From NCBI RefSeq assembly GCF_000346465.2, contig NC_034014.1, positions 24,403,297 through 24,467,296 on the forward strand: DNA of 64,000 nucleotides. The letters are read 5' to 3'. A model generated the notes under the pieces. The model was not told the origin of the DNA. It saw only the letters and a list, made by a program, of their open reading frames with translations, and searched no databases. Both the position numbers and the translations under genes were made by a program. Origin of the DNA: Prunus persica. Its lineage: Eukaryota; Streptophyta; Magnoliopsida; Rosales; Rosaceae. The stretch's first letter is position 1. Every line of letters starts with the position of its first letter. This document shows, one piece after another, positions 35,801 through 46,596 of this stretch.

Positions 35801-36210
35801 TGCAGGCTCCGTAGACGACCCATTTCTTGAGGAATTTGGCCATGAAAGTTGTTGATTCCCAGGTTGATCCAGGTCAAATGAGTAAGATTTCCTATAGAAG
35901 GTGGTATGGAGCCTGCCAAGTTCTGAGCTTCCAGGTTCAAACTCGAGACTCTTTTTGTGGAATGGTTACACGTAACGCCAATCCAGCTGCAGAAGTTGAT
36001 GGAATCATTCCAGGAGCTCATGACATGGAGAGGATCACTAGTGATTCCTTTCTTGAAATCTAGCAGAGCCCGACGATCAGTTTCGTTTCTGAAACTAGTG
36101 CTGGGCAGTGTTGCAGATTCCAGAGCTGTGCTCATGCACAAAATTAGAATGAACCCATGATAGAATTTAAACAAAATCAGCCTACCATGAGAACTACGTG
36201 AATGCTCCAT
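32860..36210 (-). CDS. LRR receptor-like kinase 5 (XA21/EFR type), intact
   Basis: Exons 33492-36210 and 32860-33293, phase-1 intron of 198 bp, 1050 aa. [10 protein letters not shown] at 36,210 is chosen as start by match with paralogues; an ATG 11 codons upstream is in frame but not shared. Signal peptide (about 1-33), LRRNT with [15 protein letters not shown], a SWIGVTC motif, about 21 LRRs, membrane span about 663-685 ([20 protein letters not shown]), kinase with [15 protein letters not shown] (about Lys749), HCDLKPSN (Asp855; Cys before it, non-RD) and GDFGLASF. Exon 2 reads [30 protein letters not shown] in pieces and ends NVRRRS. No frameshift or stop. By family a plasma-membrane immune receptor; ligand unknown. 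The decayed partner is 19,233-21,913. Its ectodomain differs clearly from RLK 2, so two receptor lineages coexist. Confidence 0.9.
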
Positions 36211-37153
36211 CTTTTTCTTAACAGAGAGCAGCTCAAAAACCAAGTATCATTCATCTACCCCGAATGCATTTAAAAGAAGAAATGTTATCACATTGAAAAT
36301 ATCTTGATTGCAATTTGCATGGTCACCAAGAATTTGAGACAGTAACACTGCAACGGTGGGACCAAAAAAGTCAGCTCCCTCCTTGTTTGGCAAGGGGTTT
36401 TGAGGTTCAAATTAATCCGTAGCTCCCGCTGGGACCAGACGCATTTCAAACAATGATGAAGTCGACATTGGAAGACAAACCGACCAGAAACTAAAGTCAA
36501 CATTCAAACCCAAGACGCGTTTAAACTGAAGAAGGTCAAAAACGAAAGCGACCTCCTGATCCTACACTTCATGAAGAAGCTCGATCCTAGGCAGATGTGA
36601 AGAAGTTGAGGGAAAAAAAAAGTCCTCAACGTTTTGGAATTACATGCAAACTAAGCCTACAATGCATATGAATGGGAGAAATTGATTACAGTGATTTAGA
36701 ACAATAATGTAATTTACTTATTTAATTTCATTGAGGACATTAGATTTTTAAATAGTTGGGAAGCAATTCATACTTATACTTACATACCTCTGGGTGCCTT
36801 TGCCTCATCTAGATATATGCTTCTTTGTCTGGGTTACTAGCTCTTGTCTTTTCTCTCTTCTGCGTCCTGCTCTGTATCTGGTTTTTTGCTTTCTATTTCC
36901 GCTGGCCTGTGTTTGTTTGTGGCCAGTGGTTTGCTCGCCGACATTGCTCTGTATTTCATGAGTTTGGGTTTTCTTTTTAATGAACGAATTAGACCCAAAA
37001 GAAAAAACCAGTGTAGTTTCAGGCCCGACCACTATGGTCCAAATTGTGAATATCATTTTGATGATTGATTGATTAGCCTTGTAGCTGTAGGCTTCTTGGG
37101 CTAACTAAAATCTAATGGGCCACCAAAGCTTTATTGCACAAGCCTTGATTTTG
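36211..37153. other. Upstream flank of RLK 5 with empty insertion sites
   Basis: Colinear with block 1 but without the 415-bp LTR (site near 36,837), the 720-bp Harbinger-like element (near 36,986) and the MULE (near 36,989). No gene. Confidence 0.75.
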
Positions 37154-37275
37154 ATTTTTTTTTTAGGACCTTTCCTATTGAGAGGAGCGATAATATACTA
37201 CACAGATACTGGAACTCAAACCCAAAAGCTTTCCTGATAAGTAATTGCTCCAAACCACTACACTAATAGGTCATT
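37154..37275 (-). mobile_element. tRNA-derived SINE-like element
   Basis: On the minus strand 'tgtagtggtttggagc' (A-box-like), 'gggtttgagttcc' (B-box-like), body 'atattatcgctcc' and end 'aataggaaaggtcctaaaaaaa'. Same position as the element at 25,811-25,925. Confidence 0.55.
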
Positions 37276-37477
37276 TCCTAACAAGCCTTCATCTTTGTCA
37301 TGGTGATTGTTACCCAAGTAGACTAGCAGCTGCAGGTTTAGGAATACTCTGTTATACTGGTTTGGAAAGCGCGCATCACAAAAATGCATGCATAGACGCA
37401 CATGCCAATTTGATTTTGGCAGACTTCGAAGAACTAAATTGCACCAGCCAGGTAGAGAGTCTGCAGTCTTGGACCAG

Positions 37478-37816
37478 TTTGGCATTGCTGTGCTGTGAAA
37501 ATAATCGCTGTCAGATTTGCTGTGAGAGAAATCAATTGTGAGATAAAGCAATTTGGCGTTTGGTAAACTTTTTGTTATAAGTGTTGTTGGTACTGATTCC
37601 CGCATAATTAGAAAATGATTGCCGCATAATTATTAAACCCAACCCCTCTTCAAAACTGATTTCTGAATAATCAAAAAATGAAAGCACCTCATTAACTGCT
37701 TTCCCTTATAGCTTTCTCTCACAACAATTTTTAATAATAAGTGATTTTCTTATAGTTTACCAAACGGACTGGACTTCCCAAAATTTTTAAAAAATCACTT
37801 ATCGCCGCAAATAAGC
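37478..37816. mobile_element. MITE-like insertion, possibly hAT type
   Basis: Present in block 2 but absent from block 1 at the matching site (near 26,124). Starts 'tttggcattgctgtgctgtg' and has near its other end 'ttataatagtgat'-like AT sequence and 'gtttaccaaac'. Internal inverted similarity ('tttggtaaactttttgttata' against 'cttatagtttaccaaac', both partial) suggests a foldback. Exact ends and target duplication are not resolved. Confidence 0.45.
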
Positions 37817-39069
37817 AAGCTTTGATTCAATTGGTGCTCTGTCCATTGGTAAACATTTAAAAAAAAAAACCCAGCCAAATTAGCCATTAACCATATGATG
37901 AGACCAATTATCATGCAAGGTAAAGCATACAACGACTTGCCATGACATTAGGAAAGAACAATATTGCAGTAGAGAGCACAAAACAATAATATTCAAATCT
38001 GCATTTGTTCCAGAACAGATCCAGTCCATACTGCATACCAAAATATGCTACAAATTATAGACACACACAATCATATCATAATTGTCAATATCTTCACCAC
38101 CACCTTCATGGTTATGTGCAATTTGTGTATACACATACACACTGTCAACATAACAACTACAACTGGTCCACTGCCACATTGCTATGTATAAAGCTCAAAC
38201 TGAGTTATCAATGCAAATGATCACATACGAATTGCACGAAAATGCTCATGTACAAACTAATGCAGTTCATCACAAACAGCTTCCCTGTTATGAACATTCG
38301 CACCGACTTCAACCCCTAATGAGATGTGGAACAACTTTGAACCAAGTACAGCATCAATGGCCACACATGATGACTGAAAAAATAAAACAGCACTAAGGCT
38401 TTTCTGACAAGAAATTGACTGTATAACAACATGACTACAATCGGCAGGGCTACCGAAACTTAGGAGGAGTTAGGGCTGACAATTTTAAAGTTGCATAGAG
38501 GAAATAAATGGGGGAAAATTGCATCCTATGTCATTTATGAAGGTATAATATGCAGCTGAGCTAGAACACAAGAAGTGAAAACCAGAACTAGTCGTGTAGG
38601 ATTAATCTCAGTTAAAGAAACAAAATTATCCAAAGGATTTTCCATCACTAAAGATTATTGCAACCATTTCTATTTTCTACTAAAGTACCATTGATAAAGA
38701 CGAAATCATACAATTAGACGTACTGGAATAATCAATGCATGCTCTTGAGTTATAAACACATTAACCAACACGGGAAGTTAATCATTTCAGCATTGGCAGA
38801 TCAAAAACAATCTCATTCCATCTATAACTACAAATACTGAGACAAAAATGGTTCAACAAGATATTAAATTTCACTGATCGATTTGCAGAACGCTCTACAG
38901 TCTGAAGAATACTTTTACTACTGCTACTACTACTAAAGTTACCTACAGTTTGCATGAACACTACCAGCCAAAGCATTAACCAAAAACAGGCAGAGAGAAA
39001 CCAAGAGTCAACCACCACAGTACAGAAGCCAGCCACCACAATGAGCTAAAATTCAGCAACATAATGCCC
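37817..39069. other. Intergenic, downstream of the SG1-like gene
   Basis: No supported gene. The part nearest 39,069 is probably the 3' UTR of the SG1-like gene. Confidence 0.4.
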
Positions 39070-40143
39070 TTAGATGTTCGACTCTGCTCTCTCCCTCTCC
39101 ACCTTCTGCCCGAAAAGCTTTGTGGCAAACATATTGTCATCGAAATACTCTTTATAAGGGTGGTTCTTGGGAACAAGCTTTCTGAACTTTTCAAACTGTT
39201 TCTCAGCCTCTTTATTCTTCCTCAACACAGTATAAATGATTCCTTGACACAGATAAGGCCTGAAATCTCTCGGTTCTTCCCTCACAAGCTCTTGATAAAG
39301 CTTCAAAGCTTCCGAATAATTTGACTCCATCACGCGAATTTGGGCAATTAACAGCTTAAAATCCCTCACATCCGACTTGTTCCCCTGCTTCTTGCAACCC
39401 TCCATTGCCTTTTCCACTCTCGTCACCACATTCTCCAATTTCTCGGGGGATTGCGAAGCAGACATCACAAGACCATGATAGGCCTCAACTCGCAAAGGGT
39501 CTTTGGCCAAAATCTCCTCGAACTCACTGGTAGCGAGTTCAAACTCACCCATGTAGCTATGAACATTGGCTTTCAGCAATTGCCACTCATAGTCTTCAGG
39601 TTCGAGCTCGATCAAGCGGTCCAGCACCTGAATCGCTGCGGTCAATTTGTGGGCTTTGATCCTAACCTCCATCAATGACCTCAGCGCTTCGACATCGTCG
39701 GGGTTTTGGCTCAATTGCTCTTCAATGAGCCTCTCTTTCTCTTCGACCGTAACGCTGTCAGTGGACGAAACTTCTTCTCTGGGCTCCACAGTAGAAGGCG
39801 CGCCTGTGGGGGAGGCCACGGCGGTTCTGTTGTGGAAGCGCATGAAGAAGAATGCGGCTGCTGCTATGGCGGCGCAAGTGGTCTTGAGAAGAGGGGAGGC
39901 GAGAGGGGCTAGGGTTTGGAAGGGTGAGGGTTTAGGGTTTTTGGGGTTTTGGTGAGGTGGGTCGGCGGAGGATGGTGAAGAGGATGAGGACGAGGCTCTG
40001 ATAGTGAGGGAAGTGAAGTTGAAAGGCGGTGATGAGCGTGGGGGTTTGAAGGAAGAAATTGGTTTTGGGAATGATGGACGGTGGGGATTGAGTGAGAGGT
40101 TAAAGGGTTGGTGACGGTGTTGAAGTTTAGCGAGAGACTCCAT
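39070..40143 (-). CDS. SG1: SLOW GREEN 1-like chloroplast TPR protein
   Basis: Single exon, 357 aa, starting MESLAKLQHR. The first about 50 residues are rich in Ser, Pro and basic residues with few acidic ones, a typical chloroplast transit peptide, followed by a Ser/Pro linker, a hydrophobic segment at about 84-102 (LLKTTCAAIAAAAFFF) likely to be a membrane anchor, and TPR repeats from about 133 to 320 (A..VLDRLIELEPED, A.SEFEEILAKDPLRVEAY, ALKLYQELVREEPRDFRPY, AEKQFEKFRKLVP). Length, layout and the C-terminal 'NHPYKEYFDDNMFATKLFGQ' match Arabidopsis SG1 (At3g18420), required for chloroplast development and greening of young leaves. Assigned from remembered family features, without a search. 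Purine-rich leader upstream at 40,190-40,260. Confidence 0.8.
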   Translation of the reverse strand: MESLAKLQHRHQPFNLSLNPHRPSFPKPISSFKPPRSSPPFNFTSLTIRASSSSSSPSSADPPHQNPKNPKPSPFQTLAPLASPLLKTTCAAIAAAAFFFMRFHNRTAVASPTGAPSTVEPREEVSSTDSVTVEEKERLIEEQLSQNPDDVEALRSLMEVRIKAHKLTAAIQVLDRLIELEPEDYEWQLLKANVHSYMGEFELATSEFEEILAKDPLRVEAYHGLVMSASQSPEKLENVVTRVEKAMEGCKKQGNKSDVRDFKLLIAQIRVMESNYSEALKLYQELVREEPRDFRPYLCQGIIYTVLRKNKEAEKQFEKFRKLVPKNHPYKEYFDDNMFATKLFGQKVERERAESNI

Positions 40144-40634
40144 GAATTGAGAGAAGTAGGGTTTTCTTAAACCCTGGAATGAAGGTGGGGATAGTGGCAG
40201 AGAAGGAGGAGGAGGAGGAAGAAGTAGAAGAAAAAGAGAACTAAGAATCAGGAGAAGTTCAAAACCCTGAGAATATGCCGTTTACGAACGTCGGTCCAAA
40301 ACTACAAAATTATTGATCCAGTCAGGCTCCAAACGACGTCGTATATGTCATCAAATTGGACGTAAGCTTTCAGGCCTTGGGCTGAAAATTTCAAACTCAA
40401 TATTGGTCCTCTTTCTTTGCTGTTTCCTCAAGTGGGCTTCTCTCTAGAGCTGGGCTTATATCTAATTTATCCAGTCCAGTAGTTTCCTTAGAAACTGCCA
40501 TAGGCTTTGTGCTAAGTCCTATTCGTGAGAAGTTATGTTTGTATTTACGCGCCTCGTTTTGGGGTCCGGTCTGAACACGATTATTTCAATTAAATTGGAT
40601 TAAAAAACGGTTGCTTTTGGTGAATCTATATATA
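40144..40634. other. Upstream region of SG1-like gene
   Basis: Purine-rich 5' leader at 40,190-40,260 followed by mixed sequence. No other gene seen. Confidence 0.5.
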
Positions 40635-40924
40635 TCTATATATATAAAGCAAAAGGCAGAGAATGGTGAAACATTCAAAATACCAGAAAATGCCCTTTGT
40701 TAATTCAAACATTAAGAATTGAAATTATTATTTAAATGAGGATAATATGGTAAATTCATATTTTTTTAATATTAAAAAAATTAAAATTAAAAACAAAATA
40801 AGATAATAGGTCCTACTTTTATGGAACATAACTACCCTGTTATTTTTTCTTAATTCTAAAAATAAAAATAAAAAAGAAAAAGAAAACCAATTGGCACATG
40901 CGTGAGCATGTGTCAAGGGGCTAG
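40635..40924 (+). mobile_element. Non-autonomous Helitron, copy 1
   Basis: Starts TCTATATATATAAAGC (the TC could also be at 40,625), ends with a perfect hairpin (cacatgc-gtga-gcatgtg, 40,897-40,914), a short spacer and CTAG, followed by T. These are the Helitron end signatures. About 290 bp, AT-rich, no coding. Confidence 0.8.
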
Positions 40925-41208
40925 TATATATAAAGCAAAAGGTAGAGAATGGTGAAACATTCAAAATATCAGAAAATGCCCTTGGTTAATGCAAACATTA
41001 AGAATTCAAATTATTAATTAAATGAGGATAATATGGTAAATTCACACTTTTTCATATTTAAAAAAATTAAAAGAAAAAGAAAAAGCAGATAATGTATCCT
41101 ATTTTTATGGAACACAACTACCCATTATCTTTTTTAATTCTAAAATAAATTTACTTATTTTTTTAAAAAAACCTCTCGCAAGCGCGGAAGCGCGTGCAGA
41201 GAGGCTAG
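40925..41208 (+). mobile_element. Non-autonomous Helitron, copy 2 in tandem
   Basis: Begins directly after the CTAG of copy 1 with 'tatatataaagcaaaaggtagag' in the same order, shares the 'gaatggtgaaacattcaaaat' block and the later body, and ends with 'gcgcggaagcgcgtgcagagaggCTAG' in pieces, a different hairpin. The two copies differ by scattered substitutions. Confidence 0.8.
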
Positions 41209-43271
41209 TTTATAATGATGAGATTGGAATCATTAAATTTCAACAACAATCCAATATATTATGTTATATAATCTAACATATTTCAAACCGATCCACCAAA
41301 TGAGGCTCCACATTTTGAAAAAAAACAAAGAGAAAATATGTGATTATAGGTTTTCTTAAATTATTTCTTTCTACGGTTGATTAATAGGCTTAGCTTATAC
41401 TTAAAGAATATTTTTACCAAACTAAATGTTTAATTAAATTAAAGAGATATTTACTTATATACTCATTCTTAACACTAGTAATATAGATAACTCATCATTT
41501 AATTTCTATAAACAAACTCAAAAAATGACAGCTGGCTCTATTGAATTTCATTTTAATTATTAAATTAGTCTAATGCTCTATTGAGTGTTTTGGATTTTTT
41601 TTTAAAGAGGTTAGGGTTGGGTTTTTTTTAAAGAGGTTAGGGTTGGGCTTATTTTAAGAAAGTGATAGCAGATTTGTAATTTATAGGAAGTTCAAAGCCT
41701 ATTTGTTATATTATAAATGTGTTTTGGATGTGTTTATAAAGTCCCTTTCATATAAGATTTTCATATAATTTAAGTCCCTATATTGGATATAATAGTGAAT
41801 CTCTCAAAATTAAAAGACAAAAAAGTTTATATTTCCAATTTGAATAACTATGAACCAAAGATATATTAGCCCCGACCAAGTTTCCAATTGGAATTTGATT
41901 CTTTGAACTTTGGATATAAAAACAAAACAAAAAACAAAAAAATGAGGAATTTTTTTAGGTAAAACAGCTTGGCAAATATATTGAGCATGCACTCATTTGA
42001 CTTTTCCATTTTTTTTAAACAAATCATTCCTCCATTTTCTCCTTTAACCTAAAATAACAAACAAAAAAGATTCGAAAACTATTATTCCAATAAAATAAAT
42101 TGAATAAAAATTCATACCCTTATAGGTGTGCAAAGATTTTAAGGGGGTGTATCCAATTCTAACTTTTAAATATTTTTGTTAAGTGAGTAACTTTTATAGA
42201 GTTGACAAATTCGTAATGACTTTTACATGCTTTATAAAGTTAAGTGAAAAACATAATAAAATATTATGTGCAAACATATAGTCCAACCCAACAACCATTT
42301 CATTATTCAAACAAATGAAAAACCCATTAATTTACCAGAATTATTACTCGGATTATGGTTCAAGGCACATTTTTCCCTCTATAACAAAGTAGCACATACA
42401 CATAGGAGCCCTAGAGCAAAACTCGTATAATAAAATATTGATATGTTTCATGATGGAAGCATAAGGAAAAGAAAAAGATTCAAGATTTTTCACTAGCCTG
42501 AAGGAAGCGGATGAGAAGATGGGATACCAAAGTTGAGCCCAACCGTTTTTTGTTTTGAGAGAATGAAGTTCATTGCAAAACTTGGAAACAATACAATCTT
42601 GAAGCAGCAGATCTTGAATTAAATCAGGTTGGCCTGCTCACTATTTTTGAATACAATAAAACTTTTACAAACATTTTAAAAATTGCAGTTGAATACCTTC
42701 ACACTTTTAAGCTAATTGAAAGTCATTAAAACGTTTAAAAATCTGGTGTATTTTAAACGTTAATGCCACTCTCTCTCTCTCTCCACCGAACAGAAACGAA
42801 GGGAACCAAAGCGACAAATCCGAATGACCCACACACAACAAAATTATTGGGAGAAAATAGACCAAACATAACATATTAAATAATACACACACGAGAGAAT
42901 TAATTATGAAGATAATAAATAAAGGCTGGACAAGTAAATTTACAAAACAGTCCAAAGCATCTGCAATGCCACACACACACACACACACACACAAAAGGGT
43001 GGCCAATGGAGCAGAGCGGGCTCTGCCACGTGTACGCCAACCCACCCCAGCCACCCAACGAACCAAACAGGTTTACAAATCACACTTCCCAACTACTATT
43101 GATGACTGCTGGACGACGTCGTATCTGCCGTCCGTATTACATGTCGTTATTTGCTGTCGTTTTTTTTGGCGGCCTTTACGCTGATGTTTGCATAGAGAGG
43201 AATAGGTATCGGCTAGCAATTAAAGCCAAAAGGGCCATCTTATCGGTCGTTGTCTTGAATGAAAAATCAAA
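41209..43271. other. Intergenic, AT-rich
   Basis: No supported gene. A 22-bp phrase with 'aaagaggttagggttggg' is duplicated at about 41,603 and 41,626. A (CA)n microsatellite lies at 42,970-42,993. Reading frames near 42,700-43,280 are low complexity or antisense to leader sequence. Confidence 0.45.
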
Positions 43272-43950
43272 CTACTTCTGATCATCGTCGTCGGAGCTGT
43301 CTTTTTGCGAAAGATCGAAAAGCATCTTCTCGATCCTTTGCTTTGTGATCTCCATCTCAGAGGCTCTAGTTTCCCTGTTCTTTGTGTACGCCTCAAAGAA
43401 CTCCTTGTTCTCCTTCTCCAGCTCCTTCCACACTGCAATTATACAGATTATTTAATAATAACACCATGCAAACACTTAATTCTATGTGTAACATGCATTT
43501 TATGTGTACATAGAGACTTGTAACAGTAAACCCTGCATCTGAGGTCTTGTGTTCGAGTCTCTTATATCGCTTTTCGGGAAAAAAAAAAGTGTATATACAT
43601 AGAGAGGGAATTAATTTGGGTTGGACTGACCTGTTGAGGTAATGACGGGTTTGATGTTTGCATGCTTAGAGAGGGCTTCCATGCACTCTTCTTTGCTCAT
43701 GTTGAATATGATGCACTCCTCGATTAAATGGTGCACCTGATTAATCATTATAATCATGCATGTCACCACCATCGATCTTCATAATAAAAAAACTCTCAAA
43801 ACAGAAAAACTATTGGATCATATATATTAAAATCAAATATATAAGATGGAGATGATGATCGAATATTCATAAAAAATTGTAGCTTATATTTCCAATATAG
43901 AAGTAAAACAAGCTTACCATGTGGATGTATGAAGCAGAGGAATCGCCCAT
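43272..43950 (-). CDS. Plant-specific small protein, TIGR01589 family
   Basis: Three exons join to a 99-aa protein: 43918-43950 (MGDSSASYIHM), 43631-43736 and 43272-43432, all with GT-AG borders and phases that agree. Conserved core: VHHLIEECIIFNMSKEECME, then ALSKHANIKPVITSTVWKEL, then a charged helix (EKENKEFFEAYTKNR) and an acidic tail DSSDDDDQK. This core is the plant-specific uncharacterised domain TIGR01589. No signal peptide or membrane span; probably soluble and helical. Function not known. Too short and split to be seen as a single reading frame. Intron 2 holds a possible SINE remnant near 43,510-43,580. Confidence 0.85.
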
Positions 43951-43975
43951 CTTCTCGTAGTACTTTTCTTTGTTA

Positions 43976-44400
43976 ATATATATATATATATATCCCAATA
44001 TATAACACCTAATATTTTCCTCTAATAACGCAGAAAGAGGCTGGCTAGCTCAACTTGTTGCAGAAAGAAGGGGGAGAGTGAGAGGCAAGCAGCTGCTAGA
44101 TCATAAGAAAACGCAGAGTTGGAATCAAGAAAGCCAAAGATGTTGAAACGACTGATGGGTTAAAACAAGAGAAAATCATGAGGAGGGATGGACGATAAAT
44201 TATATATTTATGTGAAAAGTAAAATCAATAAATAAAAAAAAGTGCAGGTGAGTCTTGTGATGTCATAAGGTGGTGTGGGGGCTCCAATGCCCACGTGGGA
44301 GGAGCACGATGATTGGTGGAGAGGGGATGAGAGGAGATTCTACAAGCAGCCTTAGTTTGTCTCTTATACGTGGTCACTGAGCCAGTGTCCACGTGACACA
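43976..44400 (-). promoter_or_regulatory. Promoter of TIGR01589 gene with G-boxes
   Basis: A palindromic CCACGTGG at 44,291-44,298 and CCACGTGAC at about 44,389-44,397 lie 340-450 bp upstream of the ATG, with a third ACGTGG core near 44,368. G-box and ABRE cores (ACGTG) bind bZIP and bHLH factors. An AT microsatellite at 43,978-43,992 lies close to the ATG. ABA, stress or light response is only a guess from these motifs. Confidence 0.4.
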
Positions 44401-46596
44401 TGGGGCCCCTCACCTTCCTACACATGTTAGCTAGTAGGTTTTCATATGCCCAAGTTCTGACTAGGTAGATCAAACCCATGCATCATTGCGCCGCCCACAC
44501 TCCTGCTGCAGCACAAACTTTGGCCCAGTTTCCACCTACCTAGCCCATAATCTCAATATCCTCCCTTCCATGTTCTAACCTAGCAACTTTATAATATAAG
44601 AGAGCTCAAGTTCGAATTATTGTTATCGAATAAAAGTCGAACTCGATGCTAATGTATGTATTGACATATATTATAGCGGTGGATTTAACTATTAATTATG
44701 TTAATTCAATATGGTAAGAAAATATCGACGTAATCAATGATTCATATTCATAATTATAACATAAGCAGTTTACATCAAAACGACTCTTGTATTATAATTT
44801 TATAGAAATTACTGTTAGAATGTATAGTCCAGAGCAGAAGAGCTTTGTGTATATATATGTACTACTACCACTAGTACCGAGGGTATTTCAATAGGTGCCT
44901 TTTGTATTCTTTTGCCTTTTATTTGTAGTTTTGTATTCAGCCAGTTTTGTTGGCATGGGAGCTTTTCTAAAGTATGGGATGGGAGGCATGTGATTTGTAG
45001 AAATTTATTCACTCAGGGAAGAAAAGATATATGATATGGCCCACATGGATTTGCTATTTTCACGTGGAAACTAGCTAAGTATTATTTTTTTACCCATACA
45101 GATGATATTTTTATTTTAGTTTAATAATTAATCATGACCTAAGAGTATAAAAAATTTCACTGTGTTAAAACTGTTGCTTTCACCTTTCACTGACCTATAA
45201 TTGTGGTTCCATTTACGTGTATTAAGACAAAGGCTTCCAACTAGATAATGTTTGCCCATCCAGAGTACCGAAAATTGGCTTCTTGACCAATCACCTAAGG
45301 CTGGCTAGATATTTTGGTATATATCTTAGTTTTTCACTAGATGATATAAGGATAGAATTTTCAGAATTAACCACTGCCATGTTGCATCTTTGTTAGAGCA
45401 TTCACAGTTGGTGGTGTAAATTCCGGGATGTAAAGTCACTTTTATATCCCATTTATACCTCCAGAAGATGTAAATGTATTTTTTGCTCTAATTGAGTGAA
45501 TGTATATCCGGAGATGTAAACAACAATATAATTCATTATACACACGGTATATAATTCTCTTTTGCTTTATAGTAAATCAAAAGATACCCTCTAAGAAAAG
45601 AGAGGATATCTGTTCGGGAAAAATAATTTAGCATATAATGATCGTCCTTGTCCCAAAAGCATTGAGATAGAGCTTGAGTAAAAGATCCTCCTTTGTTCCT
45701 GACACTGTGAATGATCAATCTTTAGTCGCTTAAGATGTGCTCTTTGTCGAGAGATCTCAAAAAATAAACTTATTTAAAGAATACATCGTGAACACATGCA
45801 TGTCAAATGGCTTTGTCACATGATTGCATTGTGGACTTTAATCTTCGACGCCAGCTTAGAATTTCGGCAAAACCAAATTTATGTATAGTATAACATCGGT
45901 TAGTGCAATTACAGCTCGAGATGATAATGACATGGTCTGCTCTGCTGTTGGTTCACGGTTTGTTACTTTCAACAACTCTGTTGGTGCCTCCAATATCAAA
46001 TGCTCATCTGCTCTAAGTCTAAACAAACAAAGATTAGCAATAGTTTAATCAGCATGCATTTTCTTAAACTTCAAACAACTGTCCAAATTAAAATAAAACA
46101 GGAGGCCTTAAGTGGAGTTTTAGAAGTAAACCCCTTTGAAATGAAACCTTATGAGCTGGTCAGTAAACTAGAAAATTTACATCAGTAAATTCAGTCCCTG
46201 ATCGCTCACCCCATCTCACTGGTTTTCACCATAGGTTATTTTAAGGCTAACCAGAGAATCCCACTTTGCCTATTGATGTATTTGAAGTTGGGTAAGAAAA
46301 GAATGGCATATGGAGCAAAACACACAAACAACATTTTAAAGTCATTATTTTTATGGTCACGCATTTTCTTAGTGAAAATCATAAAAACAAACCAGAAGCT
46401 ATGGCTATAGAAGAAGACAACCAGTATAAGACATTGATGGGCAGGTAAAGGAAGGAGGGGCGGGGTAAGCTTTACTATACAGAAACAATCGTACAATCAA
46501 AAACCCACATCTGTATTTCGACTCGTTTCACTCATTTTATATCTTTCAGGCTTTCTAATAGCTCATGCGCATGACTGATAGATGAGGATCTTTGAT
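44401..46596. other. Intergenic between TIGR01589 gene and AFC1
   Basis: No supported gene. 45,396-45,488 starts GAGCATTCACAGTTGG and ends TTTTTTGCTC, resembling a small Tourist-type MITE remnant. Sequence just left of 46,597 is expected AFC1 3' UTR. Confidence 0.45.

Noticed and set aside
34166..36160. Several plus-strand frames of 67-108 codons within RLK 5
   Set aside because: Antisense shadows of the LRR and kinase exon, also seen in the paralogues.
41600..41650. Interstitial telomere-like repeat (ttagggttggg)
   Set aside because: Only a two-fold duplication of a 22-bp phrase; no TTTAGGG array.
43006..43281. 91-codon plus-strand frame beside the TIGR01589 gene
   Set aside because: Ends antisense to exon 3 of that gene and its 3' UTR; no domain.
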